Shown in pieces: positions 25,989 through 38,100 of a stretch of DNA of 64,000 bases. The first letter of the stretch is position 1, and each line of letters begins with the position of its first letter. Below the pieces are notes generated by a model, which saw nothing but the letters and a program-made list of their open reading frames with translations, did not search any database and had not been told where the DNA came from. The stretch covers positions 108,261,265-108,325,264 of the forward strand of contig CM067081.1 of assembly GCA_034008185.1 (NCBI GenBank), given 5' to 3'. Position numbers and translations under genes: made by a program. The stretch comes from Gorsachius magnificus (Eukaryota > Chordata > Aves > Pelecaniformes > Ardeidae).

Positions 25989-27003
25989 GAATCATAGAAT
26001 CATAGAATGTTTTGGGTCGGAAGGGACCCCTAGAGGTCATCTGGTCCAACCCCCCTGCAGTGAGCAGGGGCACTGCTAACTAGATCAGGTTGCTCAGAGC
26101 CCCATCCAACCTGGTCTTGAATGTTCCCAGGGATGGGGCCTCCACCACCTCTCTGGGCAACCCGTTCCAGTGTTTCACCACCCTCGTTGTAAAGAATTTC
26201 CTCCTTATATCCAGTCTAAATCTACTCTGCTTCAGTTTAAAACCATTACCCCTTGTCCTGACACAGCGGGCCCTACTAAAAAGATCTTCCCCATCTTTCC
26301 TATAGGCCCCCTTTAGGTACTGAAAGGCCATAATCAGGTCTCCCCGCAGCCTTCTGTTCTCCAGGCTGAACAACGCCAACTCCCTCAGCCTGGCCTCATA
26401 AGAGAGGTGCTCCGGCCCTCGGATCATTTTTGTAGCTGTCCTCTGGACCCTACTCCAACAGTTCTATGTCCTTCTTGTGCTGAGGGCTCCAGAGCTGGAC
26501 GCAGTACTCTAGGTGAGGTCTCACCAGAGCAGAGTAGAGGGGCAGAATCACCTCCCTCGACCTGCTGGCCACGCTTCTCCTGATGCAGCCCAGAGTACCG
26601 TTGGCCTTCTGGGCTGCCAGTGCACATTGCCGGCTCATGTCCAGCTTTTCATCCACCAGCACCCCCAGGTCCCTCTCGGCAGGGCTGCTCTCGATCCTTT
26701 CTTCCCCCAGCCTGTACTGATACTGGGGGTTACCCCAACCCGGGTGCATGACCTTGCACTTGGCCTTGTTGAACCTCATGAGGTTCACAGGGGCCCACGT
26801 CTCCAGCCTGTCCAGGTCTCTCTGGATGACATCCCGTCCTTCTGGTGTGTCAACCGCACCACTCAGCTTGGTGTCATCTTCAAACTTGCTGAGGGTGCAC
26901 TCGATCTCGCTGTCTAAATCATTGATGAAAACATTAAACAGCACCGGTCCCAGTACGGACCCCTGAGGGACACCACTCGTCACCGGTCTCCATCCGGACA
27001 TCA
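25989..27003 (-). mobile_element. CR1 LINE, 3' part, 5'-truncated
   Basis: The minus-strand element ends (left side) in the CR1 tail, seen as GAATCATAGAATCATAGAATG, next to the conserved 3'-UTR words GGAAGGGACC and GGTCATCTGGTCCAACCC. It then covers the C-terminal ORF2 region and RT palm, up to about 27003, where it is truncated inside the codons for [11 protein letters not shown]. Its 3' end matches the small copy at 61678 closely, so the two look like one subfamily. Confidence 0.95.
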
Positions 27004-27004
27004 A
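26080..27004 (-). pseudogene. CR1 ORF2 remnant (RT palm to C-terminus)
   Basis: Two open blocks cover the end of the reverse transcriptase. The block 27004-26450 (184 codons) contains [41 protein letters not shown] and [11 protein letters not shown]. The next block, 26427-26080 (115 codons), holds [19 protein letters not shown] and ends at a normal stop after LSNLI. In the catalytic F-A-D-D motif the Ala is Glu. The two Asp are kept, but the copy is 5'-truncated and broken between blocks (near 26430-26450), so it cannot act. The N-terminal endonuclease and the RT fingers are absent. Confidence 0.9.
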
Positions 27005-30000
27005 GCCATTGAAAAAAGGAACATTCTAAAAACTTGAGGTAATATAAAGCAAACACAAGTAACTGTCTTGTAAAGGTGTTTTAAAGCAAAAGATATAAAT
27101 ATATTGACTATGTTAAATATATTCAGTATATTCAGCAAAAAGAATACAGATTATTGACTTGATTACAGCTTCAAGAACTCTCATGTAAAATAAACTGAGA
27201 ATGGTAAGGTGTTTTTAATCTGGAGGGAAAAGTTATTATAACAACCAGTGGCTATTCACAGTCAAAATCAGATAGTTGTTCTTTAATATTTATTGGCCAG
27301 TGATGAAAAGGCAGCAAAGGTATTTTCTTCATAACATACCAATCACTGCTGGTCTATTTTTTTTACAGACAAAGAAATTTTAAGGAAAGGAGGCTGTTAG
27401 AGACAATAAAATGTCAAATTACATATTCTCATTAAAGTAGACATAATTTTTTAACCTTTTCACAGAGGATATATGAATCAAGGTATTTAAATCTTTATGG
27501 AAAGGTTTACTGAGTAGTACACATAACTTCTATCTGCTTTTGGAAAACTTTACTATTTTATATGAAAAAGCTTGTGAAATGAAAAAGAACAGCATGTTTT
27601 ATGGCAGTTATGGCAGTTTATAATAGTGTCATTGAGAATAATAATCCTTAATGTTTAAATGGCATTTTCAATCCACAGATAGGAATTAAAAGAATGAGAG
27701 GAAGAGGAAGAAAGAACAATGAGAAATCAGTAGAAGGAAAGGAAGTCTTGTTGCCAATCTAGTAACAGAACAGACAGTACTCTTCTGCCTGCTGAATCCC
27801 AATCCAAGGTTTTGCTGATTCAGTTACTTTTATAGGGAAACTGTTGTATTTGAAGCTCTTTATTGGTCATACAAATTCACACACCTACTGCATAAAATAT
27901 GTTTTGATATCTAGAGTTAAAAATATGACACCTGGTAGAAAAACCTAAACTGTCACAGGAATAATGGGCTTATGTGCTATTTACCTCATTTTGTTGAATG
28001 AAAAATACTAAAAATTTCTAGGGCTTGTAAATCAAAATATAGAAAATTAAAACATTTTTAGTTAACTTAACAAGCACAGTCAGATCATACATTAAAATGT
28101 AAAGACTTTGAGTAGTCTTTACAGCAGAAAAAATATGAAATACAATTGACCATTATCCATTGTGTTTCATTATTATGCAATATTGAAAATAATTTTAATG
28201 CATTGTATTAACTACTCTGTCTTTTCATCTTTAAATATTATGAATCAGAAGCAGAGACAGTCTCATAGAAGCGTTTGAAATAGGTTTTCTGATTTCAGAA
28301 ATGGATTTCTTAAGATGTATGTAGACAGACACTCATTCTGACTGTACCTCAAACTGAATGAACAAAAATGGGGTCCTAGGAGGACAATAGCAACAGATTA
28401 ATAGTGAAAATGGTGCTTCTTCAATATTAATTTGATATCTAGAAGATTCAATAGTATCTTCTTAGGAATATAAATTAGGAAAATATGTATTAAATTTTAA
28501 ACTTACAAATAAAAATAGAAATTTAATTGACAATATATTTTTCTCCTTGCAGAAGACCAGATAAAATTATTTTATGTTAAGAATGCCGAAAGTAAAAGGG
28601 GTCAGATACAGTTATTCCAAACACATGTACTTCTGCATAATTGTACGTTTCTAGAGTGAACAAGAAACAGGTATTTTTGCAAGTTTCTATGGTTAAAATG
28701 ACATTATGCAAATATACCAGAACAGCTGCAGCAAAATGCAGTAAGAGTGGAGATTATCTTTTACTTCTCCCGTTTCTTTTCTCTGGGTTGAATGTTAAAT
28801 CTTGAACTTAGACAAGGATCCAGCAATTTAGAAAACAGAAAACACAATGCTAAGAGAGTTATATTCCACTGAGAAATAGCTGGAAAACAAGGCACTGTAA
28901 AGCATGAGCTTTGCGCTGCCACCTGATTCCCTTCTTCTAACAAATATTTCCTACTGGAAACTGTTGGCATAGCTGGATGGAGCTGAACTGCAGAGTCTGT
29001 GTTTTGGACTTTGGGTAAATGCTTATATATATTTGTGAGAGAGAAAGACTCATAAAGTTAACATTTCGTTTAGGAAAGTATTGCAAATAAACCTGAACTT
29101 GTTTTCGGTAAACATTTCATAAAAAATTCCAAACTCTACGCCATTGTGTGTATTCTCAGAAGACATACAACCAAGAGTTTTAAGAGCCTCTTGATAATCT
29201 TTGGTGGAATAGATTGCAATAGGTTCAAAGGAGCTCTTACTGTCTAGTGGGTCAAAGCATACCCTAATATTGATTTATAAAAATGTAAAAGCTCCAGAGG
29301 AGCAAATAATGTGAGACTGAAGAAGTTCCACATGGATTAACCTAATGAATCTGAAGTAGTATATATGGGACTTTTTATTTATTTAATTTATTTTTTAGGG
29401 AGTAAAATCCTAGGTGGCTTTAAATTATCGATTTATATTTTCATAGCTCTTTAGAAAAGTTGTCCCAGCAGTGCAAAATTTCATACAACACACCACAGGG
29501 GCCTGATCTTTAGGTATTCATGCCCACAAAACTCCTGGTGTCTTCAGTGAGCTTGGTATGTTTAAAAACATTAAGTTTAGTGTAAGGAGAACTAAAAAAC
29601 TATACACACAAAAGCAGATAAGAGTAATTTTCCACCTTAAACTTTCTCATTTTAAGTACCTGAAATACAACCAATTTCTCTTAGACTTCCATCATTTGTA
29701 AGCCTACTGAAATTTCATGGAACTTAGAGCAGAATTCATCGCTCCTTTGTTTTAGAAGTGTTTGGTGTTTGTACTACAACTATAGTGACATTTTGCTAGT
29801 GTTCAGCAAAGCTAAGGGAAACACAGTGAGAAGAAACTATATTTTTAAGACAAAACTTTCCTATTTTCCATTCTAGTAAAAGTAACAAAATGTAGATAAA
29901 GTTCACAATTTTAATTCTGAAAATTAAAATGTATCTAGTCTTGTATTTATGACATTTCTAATTAAAGTTAGCCACAGTTAAACTATAATGCAAAATTAAA

Positions 30001-31974
30001 TTACCGGAATTAATTTAAGTGTTTTTTTCATAAGAAACCAGAAAATGTGCCTTATTGATTTACAGCTATTAAACTACTATAAATTAAATAATGTTAAGAA
30101 TCTTACTTAATCCAACAAAGGCAAGGCAATTTGATTAAGTTGTCCCTATATGACTCCCTATACGCCTGTCCCGCCTGTTGTCTCTGAACAGTTCAAGCAA
30201 TATGATCCCTCTCCAGGAATCTGAAAAAGTTGAGCTTTGTTGTGTACTACTATCAGAGGAGTTCTGGGTCAAAAACATAAACCATAAAATAATTTGGATT
30301 TCTGCTTCCAGAATCAGTGGTTCCCTGTGCTGTAAGCGTAGATAAGCAGTGGTTCAGAACAAGGAATCTTAATGTGCATTGCAATTGTACGTCTTGCGTA
30401 GTATTGTTGATGAATTTGTAGAACATCCTTGATAACTGTTGAGGTTTTCCAGTGGTCTCTGATCTGGAAATGCATTTATCCATCTTACTAATTTCTACTT
30501 AATTTGTTGGGGGGGGTGTTTTGACATAATTTTGTCATGGCTCAGGTTTTACTGATGTTACTTGCAGTAACAACAAAGGACAGAAAACCTCAGGAATGTT
30601 ATTTGGTAGTTTTGTACTGCTATCACATGCCTTAAAAGAAAAGTTAGAGTAAAAGCAACAGGAAAGCAATGAAAAATTCAGTTACTGACTCTGGACACAA
30701 AATTCCAAGGGAAAAACGCCCTATGTAAAATAGCTGTTCTCAGGACTGACTCCTATACACAAGGCAGGTATCACAAGGCAGAGATCCATACATTTTTTAT
30801 ATCTAGCATAAACTCCTGGGTCTGTTAAAGTCAATGGTGAAGCTGACATGGATTTTAACAGGGACCAGAATTTCACATTTTGTCTTTAATTTTTAATAAA
30901 GCCATTCATATTAATACATTTCAGTCATGTACGGACTTTCAAGTATGTGATACTTAGAACCAGGTTTCACAGGATAAGCAAAACCAAGATTTTAATGAAA
31001 TAATAGTAGTTAAAACTATAAACCATAACCTATATCCTTATTAAATGCTTTTTAACAGCCAACACATCTATAGCCTGTAAATCAAGTCTGATAAGGCAAC
31101 ACAGTATAGATTATACGAGTGTCTATTTGTTCTTATATTCTAAAATCCTGAACATAGCATGCATTTTTTAATAGAAGTTATAGCGCCTAATATGAAAAAC
31201 TGTCTCTATTGCCTTTCTCTGTATGATCAAGTAGGAGTGTGATTGGAATAATTTACTTGAAGTGTAATTTGTGTAATTTGTTAGTTTTTACCATCCATCT
31301 GAGGAAAGATTTCATTTTGTTATTTATTTTGTTATTTATTATTCAGTGTTTTCTGTCTATCTTTGTGATGTTTATGACCTTGACCAAAAAAAAAAAAAAA
31401 AAAAAAAAATCCTAATGTGAAATGTAGTTATACAATATTAGCAGGACTGTGAACCAATTCAGGAAGCTATTGAGAGTCTTGGAGTCCCTGGTGTAAAAAC
31501 AGATATCTAGTTCCTCATGATGTTTATTATTGTTTTAGAAACATGGAGGTGTCTTTAAAGGAAAGCCCCTAAGAATCTCAGTATGAAAGGCAACAAAACA
31601 CAACTATAAACCAATGTAATAAGCTAACTACATGATTAATAAAACAAAGACTGATTAGAATTTTTTTCCCACACATAAAATGTTCAGTAAGTAGCATAAT
31701 CATTCACATCTTACAATAAGGCTAGAAACAAATGGGATTCTGAAATGTTTCTTGAGGTATCACAAGTGTGAAATACATACAATCTGAACAGAGTCAATGG
31801 TTACAGATGATGTTTAACAATTGTGATTCTGAAATATTGAAAGGCATAACTGAACCCCACCCAAGCACCTATTCACAAAATACTTCTGGAAATAAGGACG
31901 TATAGAATAAAAAAGCTTAAATAAGGTGTGATTTATGTTGTGATTTATGTGTAACTGAAACTAGCACTCAGTTG
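27004..31974. other. AT-rich unique-looking DNA
   Basis: No gene or repeat family is recognised in about 5 kb. It holds short homopolymers: a G run at 30510-30516 and a pure A run at 31386-31409. Open frames (for example 28761-28970 and 30253-30483, minus) lack domains. Confidence 0.6.
31386..31409. repeat. Pure A24 homopolymer
   Basis: There are twenty-four consecutive A on the plus strand. CR1 elements do not end in poly(A), and I see no source element to its left, so it may be a simple microsatellite. Confidence 0.9.
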
Positions 31975-32480
31975 CTGAGTTGAGCAGCTCTGGGGCTGGC
32001 ATGATCAGCAGTGGAGCACTCTAGTGCAGTGCACAGAGGGGTTTCCTGAACTGGGGGAGGCTTAAGGGGAGCTGAGAGCTGCTAGGATCCTGCAGCTTAC
32101 GTGACAGCAGCTGACGAGACCTAGGCAGGGCCAGAAGCAATGGCGCCAAGTGCTGCCACATGTTTAAAAGAAGCCCTTAGGTAACACTGGTGACCAGGAC
32201 CATCACCAACAGAGCAGGCAAACAGGGCATGGCATGTCAGCAAGGGTGTGGTGTGGCAGTTTGTGCAGCAGTTTGTGTGGAAGGATGGGTAGGAAGGTCA
32301 CTGAAGCTCTGCCAGGGAGCAGTGGCATCCACCAGGCAGAAAGTCATGGCCTCTCTAAGCTCTGCACCCACCACAGCTGACATAGCTTCCCAGAAAGAGC
32401 TCTGATGAGAACATGGTGCCACCCAAATGTCAGGCTTCAGGCTATGCCCTACTCTTATGCCAGTATCGGATGGCAGCAGT

Positions 32481-32525
32481 GAGCAGACCTGTGAGAGGTG
32501 TACCCAGGTAAAGCACAGGAGTTAG
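32481..32525 (+). pseudogene. CR1 ORF1 zinc-knuckle scrap
   Basis: The codons read EQTCERCTQVKHRS and then stop (TAG 32523-32525). CR1 ORF1 proteins have a Cys-rich CERCTQ segment followed by a coiled region, as I recall from the family. Here only the Cys segment is left, and the following frame is interrupted. The assignment rests on that short motif and on its position upstream of the ORF2 endonuclease. Confidence 0.55.
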
Positions 32526-32789
32526 GAGGGCTCATTGAAGGGCTTTAAACTAGGTTTGAAGGGGGAAATGGATGAAACCAGGATCACTAGAGATAAGCCT
32601 GGGATAAGAGATAAGAGATAAGCATGGTGTGCTAGTGAGGTCCTTTGGTCTGCCATCTCAGTGGAGGTAGGGGATGGAGATCCATGCGGCAGCAAAGACG
32701 CAAGGCTTATGGATGTGTTAGAAATGACAGAAGCACCTTAGAATGGTCACATAGAAATTAGGGCTTCTCCTCCCAAAAAAAGTGGTGGG

Positions 32790-33420
32790 TTCTATACCCC
32801 AACTGAAGTGCATCAACACCAATGCACACAGAATGGGCAACAAACAGGGGGAGCTGGAACCATTGTGCAGTGGGAAAAACGTGATATAGTTGCCATCACA
32901 GAAACATGATGGGGTGACTCACACAACTGGAGTACTGTGGTGGATGGCTATGAAATCTTCAGAAGGGACAGGCAAGGAAGGAGAGGCAGTGGGGTAACCC
33001 TGTATATTAGGGAGCGTTTTGACTGTCTAGAGCTTAATGATGGTGATGGGAGAGTCAAGTGTTTATGAGTAATAATCATGGGAAAGGCCAACAAGGTAGA
33101 TGTCATGGTGGAGTCCCTTTGGAGGCAGTTCTGAAGGGCAAAGGAGTCCAGGAAGGCTGGACATTCTTCAAGAAGGAAATCATAAAAGCACAGGAGCAAG
33201 CCATTCCCATGTGCTGAAAGGAAAGCCAGCTGGCAAGAAGACTTGGTCTGGCTCAACAGAGATCTTTGGCTGGAGCTCAGGAAAAAAAAAAAAAAGGAGA
33301 GTTTATGACCTTTGGAAGAAGCGTCAGGCAACTCAGAAGGACTACAAAGATGTTCTGAGTTTATGCAGGGAAAAAACTATGAGGGCCAAAGAACATAATC
33401 TGGCTACTGCCATAAAATAA
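32790..33420 (+). pseudogene. CR1 ORF2 endonuclease half and linker remnant
   Basis: The first part encodes CR1 APE-type endonuclease sequence: CINTNAHRMGNKQGELE, then DIVAITET followed by a TGA (32907-32909) where a Trp is expected, then HNW, DGYEIFRRDRQGRRG and YIRERFDCLELNDGDGR. The Glu of ITET belongs to the metal-binding set of this fold. Near 33090-33120 the sequence jumps to linker codons (SEGQRSPGRLDILQ and VYDLWKKRQATQKDYKDV). The catalytic C-terminal half of the endonuclease, with its GDFN and SDH motifs, is therefore missing. A 106-codon open block covers 33100-33420. An A14-type run at 33282-33295 lengthens the Lys stretch and shows slippage. Confidence 0.82.
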
Positions 33421-33639
33421 TATATTAAAAAGTTTCTATATAAATACATTAGCCACAAAAAGAGGACTAAGGAGAATCTCCATCCTTTATTTGATGTGGG
33501 GAGACAGTGACAAAAGCTGAAGAAAAGGCCAAGGTACTTAATGCCTTCTCTGCCTCAGTCTTTAATAGTAAGACCAGTAGTTTACAGGGTACCCAGCCCC
33601 CTGGGCTGGGAGACAGGTATGGGGAGCAGAATGAAGCCT

Positions 33640-35105
33640 CCATAAATCCAAGGGGAAATGGTTAGTGACCTGCTACACCACTTAGACACACACAAGTCTA
33701 TAGGGCCAGGTGGGATCCAACCAAGGGTACTGAGAGAGCTGGCAGATGTGCTCACCAAGCCATTTTCCATAATTTATCAGCAGTCCTGGCTAACCAGGGT
33801 GGTCCCAGTTTACTGGAAATTAACAAATGTGGTGCCCATTGACAAGAAGGGACAGAAGGAGGATCCAGGGAACAACAGGCCTGTCAGTCTGACCTCAGTG
33901 CCAGGGAAGGTTATGGAGTTGATCATCTTGAGTGACATCAGACAGCACGTACAGGACAACCAGGTGATCAGGTCCAGTCAGCATGGCTTTATGAAAGTCA
34001 GGTCCTGCGTGACCAACCTGATCTCCTTCTATGACAAGATGACCCACTTAGTGGAAAAGGAAAAGGCTGTGCATGTTGTCTACCTAGACTTTAGTAAACC
34101 CTTTGATAACTTTTCCCACAGCATTCTCCTCAAGAAACTGGTTGCTCATGGCTTGGACGGGCATACTCTTCACTGGGTAAAAAATTGGCTGGATGGCTGG
34201 GCCTAAAGAGTGGTGGTGAATGGAGTTAAATCCAGTTGGTGGCTGGTCACAAGTGGTGTTCCCAGGGCTCAGTATTGGAGCCAGTTCTCTTTAATATCTT
34301 TATCAATGATCCGGAAGAGGGGATTGAGTGTACCCTCAGTACAAGCTCGGCGTGAATGTCAATCTGCTCGAGGGGAGAAAGGCTCTGCAGAGGGATCTGG
34401 ACATGCTGGATCGATGGGCCAAGGTCAACTGTATGAGGTTTAACAAGGCCAATTGCCAGGTCCTGCACTTGTGTCCCAACAATGCCATGCAATGCTACAG
34501 GCTTGGGGAAGAGTAGCTGGAAAACTGCCCAGTAGAAAAAGACCTGGGGGTACTCTTTTTGGCTGCCCCCTAGATATGAGCCAACAGTGTCCCCAGGTGG
34601 CTAAAAGGGCCAATAGGATCTTGGTTTTTATCAGGAATAGTGTGGCCAGCAGGACTAGGGAAGTGATCATCCCCCTGTGCTGGGTACTGGGCCCCTCACA
34701 TACTGTGTTCATTTTTTCGTCCCTCACTATAAGAAAGACATTGAGGTGGTGGAATGTGTCCAGAGAAGGGCAACGAAGCTGGTGAAGGGTGTGGAGCACA
34801 AGTCTTATGAGGAGCAGCTGAGGGAACTGGGGTTGTTTAGTCTGGAGAAAAAGAGACTGAGGGGAGACCTTATTGCCCTCTACAACTGCCTGAAAGGAGG
34901 GTGTAGTGAGGTGGGTGACGGTCTTGTTTTCTAAGTAGTGAGTGATAGAACAAGAGGAAATGGCCTCAAGTTGTGCCAGGGGAAGTTTAGAGTAGATATT
35001 TGGAAAAATTTCTTCACTGAAAGGGTTATCACGCATTGGAACAGGCTGTCCCCATCCCCCGAGGCATTTAAAAGACGGGTAGATGTGGTGCTTAGGGACA
35101 TGGTT
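33640..35105 (+). pseudogene. CR1 ORF2 reverse-transcriptase remnant lacking FADD
   Basis: A 183-codon block (33658-34206) carries the RT fingers and first palm motifs: DLLHHLDTHKSIGPGGI, SIIYQQSWLT, GQKEDPGNNRPVSLTS, SQHGFMKVRSC and YLDFSKPFDNFSH. The frame ends at TAA (34204-34206). Downstream, near 34340, the codons that normally give S-K-F-A-D-D-T are deleted, so CTCAGT runs straight into ACAAGCTCGG and the second catalytic motif is gone. Later blocks (34328-34516 and 34677-34934) have the C-terminal [20 protein letters not shown] domain. Several frameshifts separate the blocks. It is a dead copy, older than the one at 54057. Confidence 0.88.
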
Positions 35106-35190
35106 TAGTGATGGACTTGTCAGTGTTAGGCTTACAGTTGGACTCAATGACCTTAAAGGTCTTTTCTAACCTAACTGATTTTATGAATCC

Positions 35191-38100
35191 ATGCCACTGG
35201 GCACGCTTTATAATAATTATAGGAAAGATGAAGAAAAGACACATATTTCAATAAACTGAAGGAATAAAGGCTGCTCGGACCAATTTGGTTTATAATACCT
35301 GGCATCTATTTTTTTTTTTTTTTTGGTGGGCTGAGAAGCAATAGTGATGACAAAGCTGAGGCTAGAAAATTTGCTTAGGTAATTTATATGTCCATAAAGG
35401 AATAAACTAGGCCTACATATAAGCTACTTAATTAGAATTTTGTCCTCCTGGTGGGATAATTAGAATATAAACCAGGGAAACAGAATAATGGAATATTTAC
35501 AAAGGGAGAAATTTCAGTGCATCCTGTTTTAAAGTCTTATTGGCAAATGTGGAAAGGAGAACAAACTCATCTGTGAACAAACATTAAAAGATTGGGTTTG
35601 TATTTAACTTGCGTATTTGCTTTTTTTTACCAAAATTGAAATGAACAGCTTTCCTTCTGCTATAGCTGACCTGCATTCTTCTTCCTCTGAGAGCATGGAA
35701 CAACTTCATCTATCTGTCCCTGTAGTCTGTTTATCTAAAAAGGACAGTATCCTAAGAGAATCACTTATTGTTTCTTTGTTTTAATTGGAAAGAAAGAAAA
35801 AAATTAGATGGTAATATTTTTAATTTCTCTTTCTCTCTTAAGTGTCCCAATCTTTGCTATCCTGACAGTATCTCTTTCCATATTCTAGGTATTCAGTATT
35901 CCTTAAAATAAAATATCTTCTCATGCATTATTATGTTTCAATTTAATTAAACTGTTCTGTCAGAAATCCACTCCACAGCAATATGAAGTTTTAGTGACTA
36001 TAAGTAAGTTTCCATTTCATCTGTGATTACTGTATTTTCCTCAGCAACGTATCTATTATTTCATGGAAGGAATAAACGTTTGGGAAAGAATACTAAAAAA
36101 TGGTCAGATGAAGTTTCATAAGGCTGAAGTGAACATCCAATCAAATACTGACTCAGGTGAAATTAATTTAGCCATTATCACACGCCTTTGGTGGTTCAGT
36201 GGGGCCTGCAGATCAAAAATACAAAAGAGTGGCTACTTGAAGGTCTGTTCTAAGGAAGGGTCAGATCTCCATGGTCTTGATCTAAATTGTAAGTGATGTC
36301 TAGTTGACATATATGTGCATTGTGAATAGCATCAGTGGATCCTGACCCTTTCTTCCAACCCAGTTCCAGCCGAACCTCTTGACTCACTAGGGGCAGTAAA
36401 ATGGCTTATTGACATCTTGAGGCAGATCATGATGTTCTTGGGCAAAATCACTGTCAGTCTTCATCTGAAGTCTGTACAAATACCTCCTTCACCTGCAGAA
36501 AACACATTTCCTACTTGAAGCATGGGGTAAATACCCTTCTGTCTTCAGATGCTAATTAAAGCTAACAGATTTCTAGAACATTACTTCTAATGCTGTAGTA
36601 ATCTGATGATCTTAGCTTTAAGTGAAAATATACCTGTAAATCATAGTTTTTTATAATGTTGGCACTCTCATCCTCAACTACCATGTGACACTTAGCTGGA
36701 AGCAGTTTACATTTTCTAGAGGAATGCTATGGATTAATTATTAAATGCAGATGTTTATGGTCACTCCACTTTACTGGTGAAACTGCATTGCTGACAACAA
36801 TTAATGGTAGTCTGCTCATGTAACCATTTGTTGCCGAAAGTTCTGCTCTTCATTTCCCACTCTAAAGTGGTTGCTGACTCAGGTAGCACTGAATGGCTGC
36901 TGACTTCTGCCATCTAATTTTATTTCCCCTTTCACCAGCTTTTGTGAACCTCAGTTTGAGAAATGCTACATTAAAGCTTTAAGAAGTACTATAGCTACAG
37001 CATGTGCCTCAACACATGGTTGTCCTCTTGAGATTAAAGTGAAAATGAATATAATAAAAAAATATGAAGTAAAAAAGAAAAAAGCCAAAGCATGTAAGTA
37101 CAAACAGAATAAACAAATGTCAAAGGGAAGAGCAATAATATTAAGCTGTCCTGTTCAGATATTTATTCAGATGAAAAGAGTGGTATCTACATAATTCAGG
37201 CAACAAATGCCAAGAGACAAAAATTATGAATAAGGAAGCCAGAAGGTAACTTCTGAAAATGATTGTTAAAAGATTAGAGGCTTGTAAAAACCTGACATTT
37301 CAATAAAACTAGATTTGCATGCACTTTTGGAAGAATTGAAGAATAGCTGTAGGAAGGAGAAATATTCTTATTATACAATTTAACGAGTCACCTTGTACTC
37401 AGTGATTAAAATAACCTAGGACCACGTAGTCCTTTCTTAACAATGTCTTATCCATGAAAAAGACTAGACAGAATGATAAACAGTAGCTAGCATTACTAAT
37501 TTTTACAGGAGAAACAAAGTTTATCTTAAATTACTGAAGGCAACTTTTTCATATACAGAGTCTAAAATGCTACAAAACTTTGAAACCATAATTAAAACAA
37601 AAGGGGGGGGGCAAAGAAAAAAAAAGGTAAGGAGAAATTTGCTATCAAGCAGGTAACAAAAAATCACTTAAAGTGGAACAAAGAGGAATCCACAGACAAC
37701 TGATATAAACCCAAACAATGGCAGCAACTTGAGCTGAAGAATCTTGCTCCATAATGTGAATGCAGAAAGTCAGAATAGACCGTTATCATTAGCTATGATG
37801 ATACTTAACACAATAGATATTTTGAAATAAAAATCCTGTGGTTCTTTAATATGCTTTTTTGTTAAAATTATATGTTCACTTGCTGTCACAGTTATAGAAG
37901 TGAGAACTACCTTTTCAAACATCATTAATTTTACTTGCCTGTGAACACAAAAGATTACAGATTTGCTGTGTAAGAGTTCTTGTTTTCTTTGCTTTTATTT
38001 TTAATTAACTCAACACAGAGTACCGTATTTGTTTCTGTTGTCCACAACATTAGTTTTATCACAGTGGTATCGTTATTGTAGTACTCTTAAGGATACAGTT

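Larger units (their letters stand above)
31975..35190 (+). mobile_element. CR1 LINE, longest copy, with 5' region and internal deletions
   Basis: This 3.2-kb plus-strand CR1 starts at a sharp rise in GC near 31975. In order it holds a 5' region with short word repeats (near 32603-32626, GATAA-AGATAAG type), a scrap of ORF1 (about 32481-32525), the N-terminal half of the endonuclease (about 32790-33100), a jump over the rest of the endonuclease to the pre-RT linker (33120-33420), the RT (33650-34560), the C-terminal domain (34677-35110) and a CR1-type 3' UTR (GGACTCAATGACCTTAAAGG) ending near 35190. A full-length CR1 is about 4.5 kb (family knowledge), so this copy has lost more than 1 kb internally. 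The 5' boundary is approximate. Confidence 0.88.
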
